A stretch of 64,000 bases of DNA from Bacillota bacterium (GTDB lineage Bacteria; Bacillota; Clostridia; Lachnospirales; Lachnospiraceae). Shown piece by piece: positions 1 through 9,098 of this stretch (the first letter of the stretch is position 1; every line of letters starts with the position of its first letter). Both the position numbers and the translations under genes were made by a program. The DNA lies in the NCBI GenBank assembly GCA_902363515.1, contig CABJAN010000010.1:66160-130159 (forward strand), read 5' to 3'. The notes below the pieces were generated by a model. It was not told the origin of the DNA and ran no database searches. It saw only the letters and a list, made by a program, of their open reading frames with translations.

Positions 1-335
1 TTACTTTATATGCATTTCATCTGGGCGGGCAGACTTATGCGTTTACTGTTCTTGGGGTTTCCCAGCTTTTTCATGCCATAGGTATGCGGGACAGAGACTG
101 TTCTGTGTTTCGGATGAATCACCTGGAAAATCCATTGATGATTCTGGCCTTCTGCCTGGGGCTTGGGCTTCAGATTATGGTAACGGAAATCCCTTATTTT
201 GTGTCACTTTTCCATACAGCAAGACTTACCTTTGGGGAATGGAAGCTGTTACTCTGCATTTCAGCAGTACCTCTTCTCATGCATGAACTTTTATTGATAC
301 CGCGAAGGATTTTCGGAACAAGAAAAAACCAGTAA
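1..335 (+). CDS. P-type cation-translocating ATPase, C-terminal fragment (5' end outside window)
   Basis: This is the last ~110 codons of a gene entering from the left, read in the frame beginning at base 3 and stopping with TAA at 333-335. The peptide has the 'TVLGVSQLFHAIGMR' signature followed by two hydrophobic helices, which is the C-terminal membrane domain (Cation_ATPase_C) of calcium-type P-type ATPases. Only the final transmembrane segments are present, so the phosphorylation motif and ion specificity cannot be seen. An internal ATG at 84 is not a plausible start because the homologous reading continues upstream of it. Confidence 0.85.
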   Translation, partial: TLYAFHLGGQTYAFTVLGVSQLFHAIGMRDRDCSVFRMNHLENPLMILAFCLGLGLQIMVTEIPYFVSLFHTARLTFGEWKLLLCISAVPLLMHELLLIPRRIFGTRKNQ

Positions 336-419
336 GAGAGTAAAATGCAAGAAGAGTGTGAAAAAGTTGCATATCAAAATAGGAAAAGGATATTTAAAAG
401 AAGAAAATGCAGGAAATGC

Positions 420-449
420 TTGACATAAAATCATATCTTGGAATACAAT
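420..449 (+). promoter_or_regulatory. Sigma-A type promoter of the aminotransferase gene
   Basis: TTGACA at 420-425 and TACAAT at 444-449 are separated by 18 bases and lie 35 bases before the aminotransferase start codon. Confidence 0.75.
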
Positions 450-483
450 AGATTGCAACGAATAAAAAACCAGGAGGAAAGCC

Positions 484-1770
484 ATGACACCGTACAGAGA
501 ACTCAGCAAAGAACAGTTACAGGCCATGAAAGCCGATTTAGAACAACAGTTTGAAGAAGTAAAAGCAAAAGGATTAAATCTGGATATGTCCAGAGGAAAA
601 CCATCTAAACAGCAGTTAGAGCTGGCTATGGATATGCTGGAAGAATTGAAAAGTACAGATAAATTAAAAAGTGAAGCAGGAGTTGACTGCCGTAATTATG
701 GCCTTCTGGATGGTATTCCGGAAGCAAGACGCCTGTTAGGAGAGATGACAGAAGTAACTCCGGATAATATTGTGATTTTTGGAAATTCCAGTTTAAATGT
801 CATGTTTGATACAATATCCCGTTCTATGACTCATGGTGTATGTGGAAGCACTCCATGGTGCAAGCTGGATAAGGTAAAATTTCTGTGTCCTGTTCCGGGA
901 TATGACAGACATTTTAGAATTACAGAGTATTTTGGAATTGAAATGATTAATGTTCCCATGACTGCAGAGGGACCGGATATGGATATGGTGGAAGAACTGG
1001 TAAGTTCTGACCCTGCCATTAAGGGAATCTGGTGTGTGCCGAAATACTCTAATCCACAGGGCATTACCTATTCTGCAGAAACAGTAAAACGATTTGCAAG
1101 ATTGAAACCAGCGGCAGAGGATTTCCGCATTTATTGGGATAACGCTTATTGTATTCATCATCTCTATGATGATAAACAGGACTTTCTCCTTGAAATTCTG
1201 GATGAATGTGAAAAGGCAGGAAACCCTGATTTAGCCTACAAATTTGTGTCTACTTCTAAAGTAAGCTTTCCGGGTTCTGGTATTGCGGCGGTTGCAGCAT
1301 CCACCAGAAACCTGGATGATGTGAGAAAACACATGGCAGTACAGACCATTGGCCATGACAAAATTAATCAGCTTCGTCATGTGCGCTTCTTTGGCGGTAT
1401 TGTGGGCATGCATAAGCATATGAAGAAACATGCAGACATCCTCCGTCCGAAATTTGAAATGGTAGAGCATACTCTGGAAAAAGAGCTGGGCGGCGCAGAA
1501 ATCGGCACATGGACAAAACCAAATGGAGGTTACTTTATTTCTTTTGATGCACTGGACGGATGTGCAAAGAAAATCGTGGCAAAGGCGGCCCAGGCAGGGG
1601 TAAAAATGACAGAAGCCGGCGCTACTTACCCATATGGTATTGACCCCCATGACAGCAATATCCGTATTGCCCCAAGTTTCCCAACCGTAGAGGAATTAAA
1701 GACAGCAACAGAAATTTTTGTGCTGAGTGTGAAGCTGGTAAGCATTGAAAAGCTGTTACAGGAAAACTAA
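484..1770 (+). CDS. Class Ic aspartate aminotransferase (PLP enzyme)
   Basis: A 428-residue pyridoxal-phosphate enzyme of the 'Aminotran_MocR'/aspartate aminotransferase Ic family, the group containing Corynebacterium AspT. It is expected to interconvert aspartate and oxaloacetate with glutamate/2-oxoglutarate in the cytoplasm. The N-terminal 'LDMSRGKPS' motif is typical of this subclass, 'WDNAYCIHHL' carries the cofactor-contacting Asp and Tyr, and 'STSKVSFPGSG' supplies the Schiff-base lysine (about K259). The ATG follows AGGAGG with good spacing. It appears to be monocistronic, with its own promoter and a downstream stem-loop. The exact amino-donor preference is inferred. Confidence 0.9.
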   Translation: MTPYRELSKEQLQAMKADLEQQFEEVKAKGLNLDMSRGKPSKQQLELAMDMLEELKSTDKLKSEAGVDCRNYGLLDGIPEARRLLGEMTEVTPDNIVIFGNSSLNVMFDTISRSMTHGVCGSTPWCKLDKVKFLCPVPGYDRHFRITEYFGIEMINVPMTAEGPDMDMVEELVSSDPAIKGIWCVPKYSNPQGITYSAETVKRFARLKPAAEDFRIYWDNAYCIHHLYDDKQDFLLEILDECEKAGNPDLAYKFVSTSKVSFPGSGIAAVAASTRNLDDVRKHMAVQTIGHDKINQLRHVRFFGGIVGMHKHMKKHADILRPKFEMVEHTLEKELGGAEIGTWTKPNGGYFISFDALDGCAKKIVAKAAQAGVKMTEAGATYPYGIDPHDSNIRIAPSFPTVEELKTATEIFVLSVKLVSIEKLLQEN

Positions 1771-1797
1771 AGAAGAAAAGCAGCGATTTATACTGAG

Positions 1798-1832
1798 AGA
1801 GGGACTGTGGTACGAAGTGCAGCAGTCTCTTT
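1798..1832 (+). terminator. Probable terminator after the aminotransferase
   Basis: A 10-bp stem (1798-1807 with 1823-1832, two G-U pairs) lies about 30 bases after the stop codon and is followed by a short T-rich run. Confidence 0.55.
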
Positions 1833-1943
1833 CTTTATGGAAAAAAGTGTGGTACAATAATCACACGTTGTGGGATAAATAAGAAATCAGGAAATCTCAC
1901 AGCCAGGTAACATATTAACACAAAGCAATAAGGGGAAATGTAT

Positions 1944-3350
1944 ATGGCAAAAAAGAAATCTAAGAAGGGAAAAAACAAGAAAGCGAAGAAAATTGTTCTG
2001 GGAGTGTTAGTTGCATACGTGCTGATTCTGGCGCTGGTATATGCCGGAGGCGTGTTTTACTATTCTAAACACTTTTATTCCGGCTCTAAGATTAATGGAT
2101 TTGACTGCGCTGGCAAGACGGTGAAGGAAGTGGAAAAGGACATTAAGAGTCAGATTGCTTCCTATGAACTGGTGATTCAGGAGCGGGAGGACAAGACAGA
2201 GACCATCAGTGCGGCAAAGATTGGTATGGAGTATGTGGATGATGGGAAGATTAAGGAATTAAAGAAACAGCAGAATCCGTTTACCTGGTTTCTTTCTTTT
2301 GCTCATGCCAAAGATTATACCATGTCTGCAACGACAACCTATGATGAAGCAGCGGTAAATGCGGCAGTGGACCAGTTAACAGCAGTTCAGGAAGAAAATA
2401 TGGTGAAACCTGCCAATGCCCATTTGGAAGTAACAGAAAATGGATACGAAATTATCCCGGAAACCGTGGGAACGGAACTGGACAAGGAAAAAGTAAAAGC
2501 AACCGTAAAGGATGCTATAGCAAAAGGAGCATCCAAGGTGAATCTGGAGGAAGCAGGATGCTATACCAGTCCGGAGGTTGTAAGTACAGATGAAAATCTG
2601 ATGAAGCAGCGCGACCAGGGAAATGCATTTTTAAACGTAACGGTTACCATTGATTTTGCGGACAGGCAGGAAATCGTGGATAAAGAAGTTATGAAAGACT
2701 GGCTTGTTGTCAATGAAGAAGGGAATATTGACCTGAGCCATGAGAAAGCGAAAGCTTATGTACAGGAATTAAAGTATGAATATGATACCTTTGGGACATC
2801 CAGACCATTTACTACAGCAGATGGACAAAATATTACCGTTTCTGGCGGTGATTATGGATGGGTCATTGCGCCAAATGATACCACCACCAAGATTCTGGAT
2901 GCAATTAAAAGCGGACAGTCTCAAACCATTACACCGGAATATACATACACTGCATACCGCAGGGAAAAAGATGAGATTGGAGATACTTATGTGGAAATCA
3001 GCCTTTCCAAACAGCATATGTGGTTCTTCAAGGACGGACAGCTTCTGGTATCTACAGATGTTGTAACAGGAAATCACAATAAAGGCTGGGATACTCACAC
3101 AGGTGTTTATGCCATTATGTATAAAGAAAGAGACGCTACTCTGGTTGGTGAGGGATATAACTCTCATGTAAATTATTGGATGCCGTTTTATGCTAACACA
3201 GGTATTCATGACGCCACCTGGAGAAATAGTTTTGGCGGTTCCATTTATATGAATGATGGTTCTCATGGCTGCGTGAATACACCGTATGAGAATGCAGAGA
3301 AAATTTATAACAACATAGAAAAAGGTGTGCCGGTTGTGGTATACAATTAG
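1944..3350 (+). CDS. L,D-transpeptidase (YkuD) with peptidoglycan-binding domain
   Basis: A 468-residue secreted, membrane-anchored enzyme expected to form 3-3 crosslinks or attach proteins to peptidoglycan. A lysine-rich cytoplasmic start is followed by one transmembrane helix (about residues 15-38), a long extracellular PG_binding_4-type region, and a C-terminal YkuD domain ending in 'DGSHGCVNTP', with catalytic Cys near residue 443 and its preceding His. I start at the second ATG (1944) because AGGGG at 1931-1935 gives 8-base spacing; the ATG at 1938 is too close. It lies 33 bases before ddl, so it is probably part of a cell-wall operon with ddl and murF. Confidence 0.9.
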   Translation: MAKKKSKKGKNKKAKKIVLGVLVAYVLILALVYAGGVFYYSKHFYSGSKINGFDCAGKTVKEVEKDIKSQIASYELVIQEREDKTETISAAKIGMEYVDDGKIKELKKQQNPFTWFLSFAHAKDYTMSATTTYDEAAVNAAVDQLTAVQEENMVKPANAHLEVTENGYEIIPETVGTELDKEKVKATVKDAIAKGASKVNLEEAGCYTSPEVVSTDENLMKQRDQGNAFLNVTVTIDFADRQEIVDKEVMKDWLVVNEEGNIDLSHEKAKAYVQELKYEYDTFGTSRPFTTADGQNITVSGGDYGWVIAPNDTTTKILDAIKSGQSQTITPEYTYTAYRREKDEIGDTYVEISLSKQHMWFFKDGQLLVSTDVVTGNHNKGWDTHTGVYAIMYKERDATLVGEGYNSHVNYWMPFYANTGIHDATWRNSFGGSIYMNDGSHGCVNTPYENAEKIYNNIEKGVPVVVYN

Positions 3351-3383
3351 AAGAAAACCTTTGAAAAGGAGAACAATATCAAT

Positions 3384-4415
3384 ATGAATATAGTAGTTTT
3401 GGCAGGAGGAAACAGCACAGAAAGGGAGGTTTCCATTTCATCAGGTCAGGGAGTTTGTCAGGCATTAAGAGAAAGAAATCACAAGGCAATTTTAGTAGAT
3501 GCTTATTTTGGAAAAGAATCCATGGAAGGAGAACTTTTTTCAGACAAATATGATACAGAGCAGGCAGCAGCCTGGATGAGAAAACAGAGCAGCAACCTTG
3601 AAGAAGTTATGAAAACCAGAAAAGAGTTTTTCGGTCCTCATGTATTAGAAATCTGTCAGAAAGCAGATATTGTCTTTCTGGCTCTCCATGGGGCTAATGG
3701 AGAAGATGGAAAGGTACAGTCTGTGCTGGATTTAATGGGAATTAAATATACAGGCTGCGGACCTTTAAGCAGCGGAATGGCTATGGACAAAGGGATTACC
3801 AAAATGGTATTTGAAGCTAAAGGTGTTCCAACACCAAAGGGAATGACCCTGGAAAAAGGAGAGTGTAGCAGCTATTTATCCGATTATGGCATGGACTTTC
3901 CCGTTATTGTAAAACCTTGCTGCGGCGGTTCCAGTGTTGGGGTATGCATTGCCCACAACCAGCAGGAATACGGGGCAGCTCTTATGGAGGCGTTTTCTTA
4001 CGAAAATCAGGTGGTGGTAGAGCAGTTTATTAGAGGAAGAGAGTTTTCCGTAGCAGTTGTGGATGGAAAAGCATATCCGGTGATTGAGATTGCTCCATTG
4101 GAAGGCTTTTATGATTACAAAAATAAATACTCAGCAGGCTCCTGCGTGGAAACCTGTCCGGCAGATTTGTCTGCTTCTCTTACCAAAGAAATGCAGATGT
4201 ATGCAGAAAAAGGTTACGAGGCTTTAAATCTCCAGGCATATGCAAGACTGGATTTCCTTATGGAAGAAGACGGAAGCATGTACTGTCTGGAAGCCAACAC
4301 ACTGCCTGGCATGACACCTACCAGCCTTATTCCACAGGAAGCCAGTGTGATTGGAATGAATTATCCACAGCTTTGTGAAAAACTTATTGAAGTTTCTCTG
4401 AAAAAATATCAGTAG
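3384..4415 (+). CDS. ddl: D-alanine--D-alanine ligase
   Basis: A 343-residue ATP-grasp ligase that joins two D-alanines for the peptidoglycan stem peptide. The N-terminal 'VLAGGNSTEREVS' loop, 'ALHGANGEDG' and the ATP-grasp stretch 'PVIVKPCCGGSSVGV' are Ddl family hallmarks, and 'LEANTLPGMTPTSL' is the metal/substrate-binding end. Length matches the family. AAGGAG at 3366-3371 precedes the ATG by 12 bases. It is followed after 31 bases by murF, whose substrate is the D-Ala-D-Ala made here. The ligase could tolerate D-lactate or D-serine; nothing seen points to that. Confidence 0.93.
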   Translation: MNIVVLAGGNSTEREVSISSGQGVCQALRERNHKAILVDAYFGKESMEGELFSDKYDTEQAAAWMRKQSSNLEEVMKTRKEFFGPHVLEICQKADIVFLALHGANGEDGKVQSVLDLMGIKYTGCGPLSSGMAMDKGITKMVFEAKGVPTPKGMTLEKGECSSYLSDYGMDFPVIVKPCCGGSSVGVCIAHNQQEYGAALMEAFSYENQVVVEQFIRGREFSVAVVDGKAYPVIEIAPLEGFYDYKNKYSAGSCVETCPADLSASLTKEMQMYAEKGYEALNLQAYARLDFLMEEDGSMYCLEANTLPGMTPTSLIPQEASVIGMNYPQLCEKLIEVSLKKYQ

Positions 4416-4446
4416 GAGATCAAAAAGGGATTCAGGAGGAAAAGCA

Positions 4447-5823
4447 ATGAAGAATCTGACACTTGAACATATTGCCAAAGCCTGTGAAGGGATTTATGTT
4501 GGACCAGAGGAGAAGAAACATCTGGAGGTCCAGAGTATTTTCACAGACAGCAGAAAAGCAGAAGAAGGCGGCTTATTTGTGCCTATTAAAGGTGCAAGGG
4601 CGGATGCCCATGATTTTATTGAGGATGTTATGGAAAAAGGCGCTCTGGCAACCTTATCGGAAAGAGACCTGGGCGAAAAACCTTATCCCTACATTTTAGT
4701 AAAATCTTCTCTTCAGGCAGTGAAGGATATTGCAGAATATTATCTGGAACAGCTTAATATTCCAGTGGTTGGAATTACAGGAAGCGTGGGAAAGACAAGC
4801 ACAAAGGAAATGATTGCAGCAGTTCTTTCCCAGAAGTACAACACCTTAAAAACCCAGGGGAATTTTAACAATGAACTGGGACTGCCCCTGACGGTTTTCA
4901 GACTGAGACAGGAACATGAAATTGCAGTGCTGGAAATGGGAATCAGCGACTTTGGAGAAATGCACCGTCTGGCAAAAATAGCAAAACCGGACACCTGCGT
5001 AATTACCAATATCGGTCTGTGCCATTTGGAATTTTTGAAATCAAGAGACGGGATTTTAAAGGCAAAAACAGAGATTTTTGACTTCCTGAAGCCAACAGGA
5101 CATGTTATCTTAAATGGTGATGATGATAAATTGGTCACAGTAGAAGAGGTAAAAGGCATAAAACCAATGTTCTTTGGAATTGAAAATAAAGGTGGAATTT
5201 GGGCAGATGAAATCAAACCAGAAGGGTTGAAAGGCATTTCCTGCTGTATTCACACAGAGAAGGGCAGCTTTTCTGTGTTGATTCCTATTCCGGGACATCA
5301 TATGGTCTATAATGCTTTGGCAGGAACTGCTGTGGGACTGACCTATGGTCTGAATCTGGAGGAAATTAAGGCAGGAATTGAGAGTCTGCAGCCGGTAAGC
5401 GGAAGATTCCATATTATTGACACAGGGAAATATACTGTAGTGGATGACTGCTACAATGCTAACCCGGTTTCCATGAAAGCTTCGTTGGATGTACTCACAG
5501 ACGCCCTGGGAAGAAAAGTGGCAATCCTGGGCGATATGGGAGAACTGGGAAAAGAAGAAGTGGAAATGCACCGGGAAGTAGGTGTGTATGCTGCTTCCAA
5601 AAATCTGGATTTGCTTATTTGCGTGGGAGAATTGTCCCAGTATATGGCAGAGGCGGCCAGACATGCAGCGCCTACAAAAAATATACTGCATTTTAAGACA
5701 AAAGAGGAATTGCTGCAGGAGCTTGGGGGAGTGCTGCAGGAAGGTGATACGGTTCTGGTAAAGGCATCCCATTTCATGGGATTTGAAGATGTGGTGAAGG
5801 GGCTGGAGGAGAAGTATATATAA
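4447..5823 (+). CDS. murF: UDP-N-acetylmuramoyl-tripeptide--D-alanyl-D-alanine ligase
   Basis: A 458-residue Mur ligase that adds D-Ala-D-Ala to the UDP-MurNAc tripeptide. The P-loop 'GITGSVGKTSTKEM', the 'NFNNELGLPLT' substrate loop and 'DDCYNANPVSM' are characteristic of MurF. Domains run N-terminal UDP-binding (1-85), central ATPase (90-310) and C-terminal Rossmann-like (320-458). The ATG follows AGGAGG. It is the third gene of the ldt-ddl-murF block. A degenerate second copy of about the last 15 codons of this gene lies 1.7 kb downstream (see 7438-7481). Confidence 0.95.
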   Translation: MKNLTLEHIAKACEGIYVGPEEKKHLEVQSIFTDSRKAEEGGLFVPIKGARADAHDFIEDVMEKGALATLSERDLGEKPYPYILVKSSLQAVKDIAEYYLEQLNIPVVGITGSVGKTSTKEMIAAVLSQKYNTLKTQGNFNNELGLPLTVFRLRQEHEIAVLEMGISDFGEMHRLAKIAKPDTCVITNIGLCHLEFLKSRDGILKAKTEIFDFLKPTGHVILNGDDDKLVTVEEVKGIKPMFFGIENKGGIWADEIKPEGLKGISCCIHTEKGSFSVLIPIPGHHMVYNALAGTAVGLTYGLNLEEIKAGIESLQPVSGRFHIIDTGKYTVVDDCYNANPVSMKASLDVLTDALGRKVAILGDMGELGKEEVEMHREVGVYAASKNLDLLICVGELSQYMAEAARHAAPTKNILHFKTKEELLQELGGVLQEGDTVLVKASHFMGFEDVVKGLEEKYI

Positions 5824-5912
5824 AAGGATGGCTGTTATTTCAATGTAAGCAGGTAAATACAAATGAAATTACAATAAATGGTTTTTGTCAATGCAAAATT
5901 GGAGGAGATAAG

Positions 5913-7298
5913 ATGACAAGTGAATTTATGAGGGATTTGCTTACAAAAGATGAAAAAATAACAGTAGAATACAAAACCTGTCAGCATGGTATTCAGGAAG
6001 ATGTGTATGAAACGGTGTGTTCATTTTCTAATAGATATGGCGGATATATTATTATGGGGGTAGAGGATGATGGTACCCCAATAGGCATTAATATGAATAT
6101 GGTCAAGGATATGAAAAAGAATTTTGTGAACCAACTTAATAATTCAGATAAAATGTCACCAACGTTATATCTTTCGATAGAGGATATGGAATATGAAGGG
6201 ATGACGTTATTATGGGTATATGTTCCGCCAACATCCACGGTAGAAAGGTGCGCAAACAGGATATATGACAGAAATGAAGATGGTGATATGGATATTACAG
6301 ATTCACCTCTTCAATTACAAAATATGTATAACAGAAAGAGTAATACATATGCGGAACATAAGATATTTCCGTATGTTACAACAGATGATTTGCGCATGGA
6401 TTTAATGGATGAAGTAAGAAATCTTGCAAGGAGTAAAAATCCGGATCATCTTTGGTTGAAGATGGCTGATGAAGAAATTTTGAAAAGTGCAGGTCTGTGG
6501 GAAAAAGATTTTTCATCAGGCATTCAAGGGTATAATCTGGCAGGTGTTTTGTTATTTGGGAAGGACGAAGTAATACGTTCTTGTTGTCCTGGATATATTA
6601 CAGATGCAATATATAGAGTGGAAAATCTTGATAGATATGATGACAGATTGCTAGTGACAACAAATCTGATAGAAGCATATGATCTTCTGATGGAGTTTGT
6701 GGCAAAGCATACTTCTGATAAGTTTTTTCTAATTGATAATGTAAATACAAGTATTAGAGGTATTATTGCCAGAGAGGTCATTGCCAATATTCTTGTGCAT
6801 AGAGATTATTCCAGTGCGTTCCCGGCAAAGGTAATCATTGAAAAAGATTGGTTGAGAACAGAAAACTGGTGTATTCCAAGACGTCATGGAAACATTATGA
6901 GTGATGAATTTACACCATATCCTAAGAATCCGTTAATTCAACAATTTTTTGCAAATATTGGTAGAACAGACACCATTGGTTCAGGTGTTAGAAATCTTTA
7001 TAAATATACGCCGATGTATTCAGATGGTGGCAAGCCGGAATTGATTGAAAGTGATGTGTTTAGAATCATTATTCCGTTGGACAAGGTGGCAGCAGAAGAG
7101 GTGAAAGAGAAGAAAAATTTATCAGAAAGAGAGCAAAAAATTTATAATATGATTTGTGAAAATCTACATCTGTCTGTTGAACAAGTAATGGCAGAACTTG
7201 ATATATCAAGAGCAACGGTGTTTAGAGATTATGCGAAAATTAAAAGGGTGACAGGTGCTGTGTACGATAAAAAGACATCAACTTGGATTTTGCAGTAA
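5913..7298 (+). CDS. AlbA_2 / HATPase_c_4 ATP-binding regulator with C-terminal HTH
   Basis: A 461-residue protein of the 'putative DNA/RNA-binding AlbA_2 plus GHKL-like ATPase' family, often annotated as a transcriptional regulator with a Schlafen-like AlbA_2 domain. The AlbA_2 domain is at about 10-140 ('SFSNRYGGYIIMGVEDDG'), the HATPase_c_4 region at about 280-400 ('AREVIANILVHRDYS', then 'TIGSGVRNL'), and a winged-helix-like segment at the end ('MAELDISRATVFRDYAKI'). Codon and AT content are more A/T-rich than murF. It sits alone between murF and a duplicated murF scrap, and is followed by an exceptionally long hairpin, so it looks acquired. Biological role is not known; some family members accompany defence islands. 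Confidence 0.8.
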   Translation: MTSEFMRDLLTKDEKITVEYKTCQHGIQEDVYETVCSFSNRYGGYIIMGVEDDGTPIGINMNMVKDMKKNFVNQLNNSDKMSPTLYLSIEDMEYEGMTLLWVYVPPTSTVERCANRIYDRNEDGDMDITDSPLQLQNMYNRKSNTYAEHKIFPYVTTDDLRMDLMDEVRNLARSKNPDHLWLKMADEEILKSAGLWEKDFSSGIQGYNLAGVLLFGKDEVIRSCCPGYITDAIYRVENLDRYDDRLLVTTNLIEAYDLLMEFVAKHTSDKFFLIDNVNTSIRGIIAREVIANILVHRDYSSAFPAKVIIEKDWLRTENWCIPRRHGNIMSDEFTPYPKNPLIQQFFANIGRTDTIGSGVRNLYKYTPMYSDGGKPELIESDVFRIIIPLDKVAAEEVKEKKNLSEREQKIYNMICENLHLSVEQVMAELDISRATVFRDYAKIKRVTGAVYDKKTSTWILQ

Positions 7299-7304
7299 AA
7301 ATTT

Positions 7305-7387
7305 TGTCTTAGTCTCATTCAGTCTCAGATTGGTCTCACGTAGTATCATTCGTGAGACCAATCTGAGACTGATTTGAGACTGAGACA
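7305..7387. repeat. Very long inverted repeat (hairpin) built of GTCTCA units
   Basis: The inner arms 7319-7340 and 7351-7372 are perfectly complementary over 22 bp around a 10-base loop. After a 1/2-base bulge, an outer stem of 13 bp (7305-7317 with 7375-7387, one G-T mismatch) continues. Each arm contains GTCTCA three times. There is no U-tract after the stem, so it is not an ordinary terminator. Confidence 0.9.
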
Positions 7388-7437
7388 GGAACAAGAAATG
7401 CAATACTGCAAATTATAAGAAGAAAGTAGCAAGCCTG

Positions 7438-7481
7438 GGAGATACGGTTCTGGTGAGGGAATCTCATTTCATGAGATTTAA
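7438..7481 (+). pseudogene. Degenerate copy of the murF 3' end
   Basis: Bases 7441-7479 match 5746-5784 inside murF at 34 of 39 positions, and in the matching frame both read 'GDTVLV..SHFM.F'. The reading frame then leaves murF sequence. This makes the AlbA_2 gene and its hairpin lie between a true murF end and a partial second copy. Confidence 0.75.
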
Positions 7482-7497
7482 GCCAGTGAATATTACA

Positions 7498-8288
7498 TTA
7501 AATTTTCAACTGATATCCAAGGTAGTCCAGAAATAGCTCACAATACATGGCATTAGCCCAGGGAAGCCATTCTCTGGTATAGAGGGAGGCATCTTGACAG
7601 AAAAAACTTTCATGCATAAAACCTTTTTCGGCTGTGGTAGCAGCCATTTTTTGAAGCATTTCTAATTTGTAGTCAGAATCGGAGGAAGTTAATCCTTCCA
7701 TAGCAATGTGCCAAATATAACCTACCTTAGTATGAGGACTTCCAATTTTGCTGGTTTGTTTTCCTTCATAGTAGAAAGGATTTCCCTGACTTAAGATAAA
7801 ACGCCTGGTGTTTTGAGTTACCTGAGTATCACCAGGGTATCCAAGATAAGGGATAGATAACAGGCTTGGCACATTCGCATCGTCTATCAAATTATACATT
7901 CCATATCCATCTACTTCATAAGCATAAATCCAGTCGAATTCTTTGATTTTTGCTTTTCCATAAGTTCCAATTCCGCATTGGATCTGCTTTTTTAACAGGC
8001 ATCATCACTTGGACGAAAACCAGACCAAATCAATCCAATGCTTGGCTTGGTAAGGGTTTGGTAAGGGAGCCATTGCCATTTCTGGAAAGGGTTTCCGTAG
8101 GGTAGGTGTTTTGCCTGGTAAAGCGGTAAGGAGAATATTCCTCATGGTCTTGTTCCCTCTGAAATAAATCCAGAATGATTTGGACACCACTCTGAAAAAT
8201 TTCATCGAATTGGTTGATACAACCTGTATTTTTCCACAGGAGATATGCCAGTTGTATTGGATAGCATAAAGAGTCCAATTCGAATTTT
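7498..8288 (-). pseudogene. GH125 exo-alpha-1,6-mannosidase, broken remnant
   Basis: Two minus-strand pieces belong to one glycoside hydrolase family 125 gene. The upstream piece (8288 to about 8040) reads 'ELDSLCYPIQLAYLLWKNTG' and 'SPYRF.R.N...TETLSR.G.GSL', and the downstream piece (about 8040 to 7498) reads 'WSGFRPSDDAC', then 'YEVDGYGMYNLIDDANVP', 'NTRRFILS', 'GSPHTKVGYIWHIA' and 'MHESF'. A frameshift lies near 8040, roughly 50 codons are missing after 'SDDAC' (near 7985), and the whole 5' part is gone at the junction with the MATE fragment. Family members are extracellular or cytoplasmic enzymes trimming alpha-1,6-mannose. This copy cannot be functional. Confidence 0.85.
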
Positions 8289-8967
8289 ACATCCGATTTC
8301 TTTGAAAACAGATTGGGGATTGTTAAAAAAGATTTTATACATAGGGATTCCAAATGGATTAGAAAATAGTATGTTTCAGTTGGGGAAAATTTTGGTGCTT
8401 AGCGTAGTATCTGGATTTGGAACTGCATCCATTGCAGCAAATGCAGTTGCTAATAACATTGCAACTTTTTCAATTCTTCCTGGAACAGCTATGGGTTATG
8501 CAATGCTGGCAGTAGCAGCTCAGTGTATAGGAGCAGGAGATTATCAACAGGCAGGCTATTATACCAGGAAATTGACAAGACTGGTATATGTTTGTTTATG
8601 GATATCGAATGGCATTGTGGTGTTATTGTTACCCGCTATTATTCAGATTTATGGATTATCCCAGGAGGCAAGTGGATATACATATAAAATTTTGATTTAT
8701 TATTGTATTTGTGTAGTAACTGTATGGCCATTATCTTTTTTTATTCCAAACACACTGCGCGCAGCAGCAGATGTACAATTTCCTATGATTTTATCTATTA
8801 TTTCCATGTGGATTTTCAGAATTGGCTGTAGTGTGGTGTTTGCCGTATATTGTCGTATGGGAGTGTTCGGAATATGGGTTGCCATGTCTGTGGATTGGCT
8901 GTTTCGAGGAATTTGTTTTACAATACGGTATAAAAAGGGAAAATGGAAACGAATTTCTATGGTATGA
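8287..8967 (+). pseudogene. MATE-family exporter, 5'-truncated remnant
   Basis: The C-terminal ~225 residues of a MATE drug/sodium antiporter. From 'HPISLKTDWGLLKKIL' onward it aligns without gaps to the second half of the intact MATE protein encoded at 61132-62475, including 'GIPNGLENSMFQLGKILVLS' and the 'NTLRAAADV' segment. The first six helices are missing. An open frame could be read from an ATG at 8245, but the first 14 codons belong to the antisense of the GH125 remnant, so that start is an artefact of the fusion. No ribosome binding site was seen. Confidence 0.88.
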
Positions 8968-9060
8968 AAATAAAAGGATATGGGCTGGGCAAGAAGTACA
9001 CATAGTATCATTTGCGAGATATGGTTTTGGTAAAAGTGCTAGAGGAAAATATTATGTCAT

Positions 9061-9094
9061 TTATCCCCACTCAGATGATTCTGAGTGGGGATAA
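9061..9094. terminator. Bidirectional terminator between MATE remnant and hicB
   Basis: A perfect 14-bp stem (9061-9074 with 9081-9094) closes a 6-base loop. It lies between the + strand MATE remnant and the 3' end of the minus-strand hicB gene, 5 bases beyond the hicB stop. Confidence 0.8.
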
Positions 9095-9098
9095 ATGT

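Noticed and set aside
2769..3266. 165-codon open frame antisense to the L,D-transpeptidase gene
   Set aside because: Shadow frame with no homology signal and no ribosome binding site.
5110..5862. 250-codon open frame antisense to murF
   Set aside because: Composition is that of reverse-complemented coding sequence; murF is certain.
7305..7387. GTCTCA repeats as a possible CRISPR array
   Set aside because: The units form one inverted repeat with no regular spacers.
8245..8286. ATG at 8245 as start of a 240-residue MATE protein
   Set aside because: These codons are antisense GH125 sequence created by the deletion junction; half of the transporter is absent.
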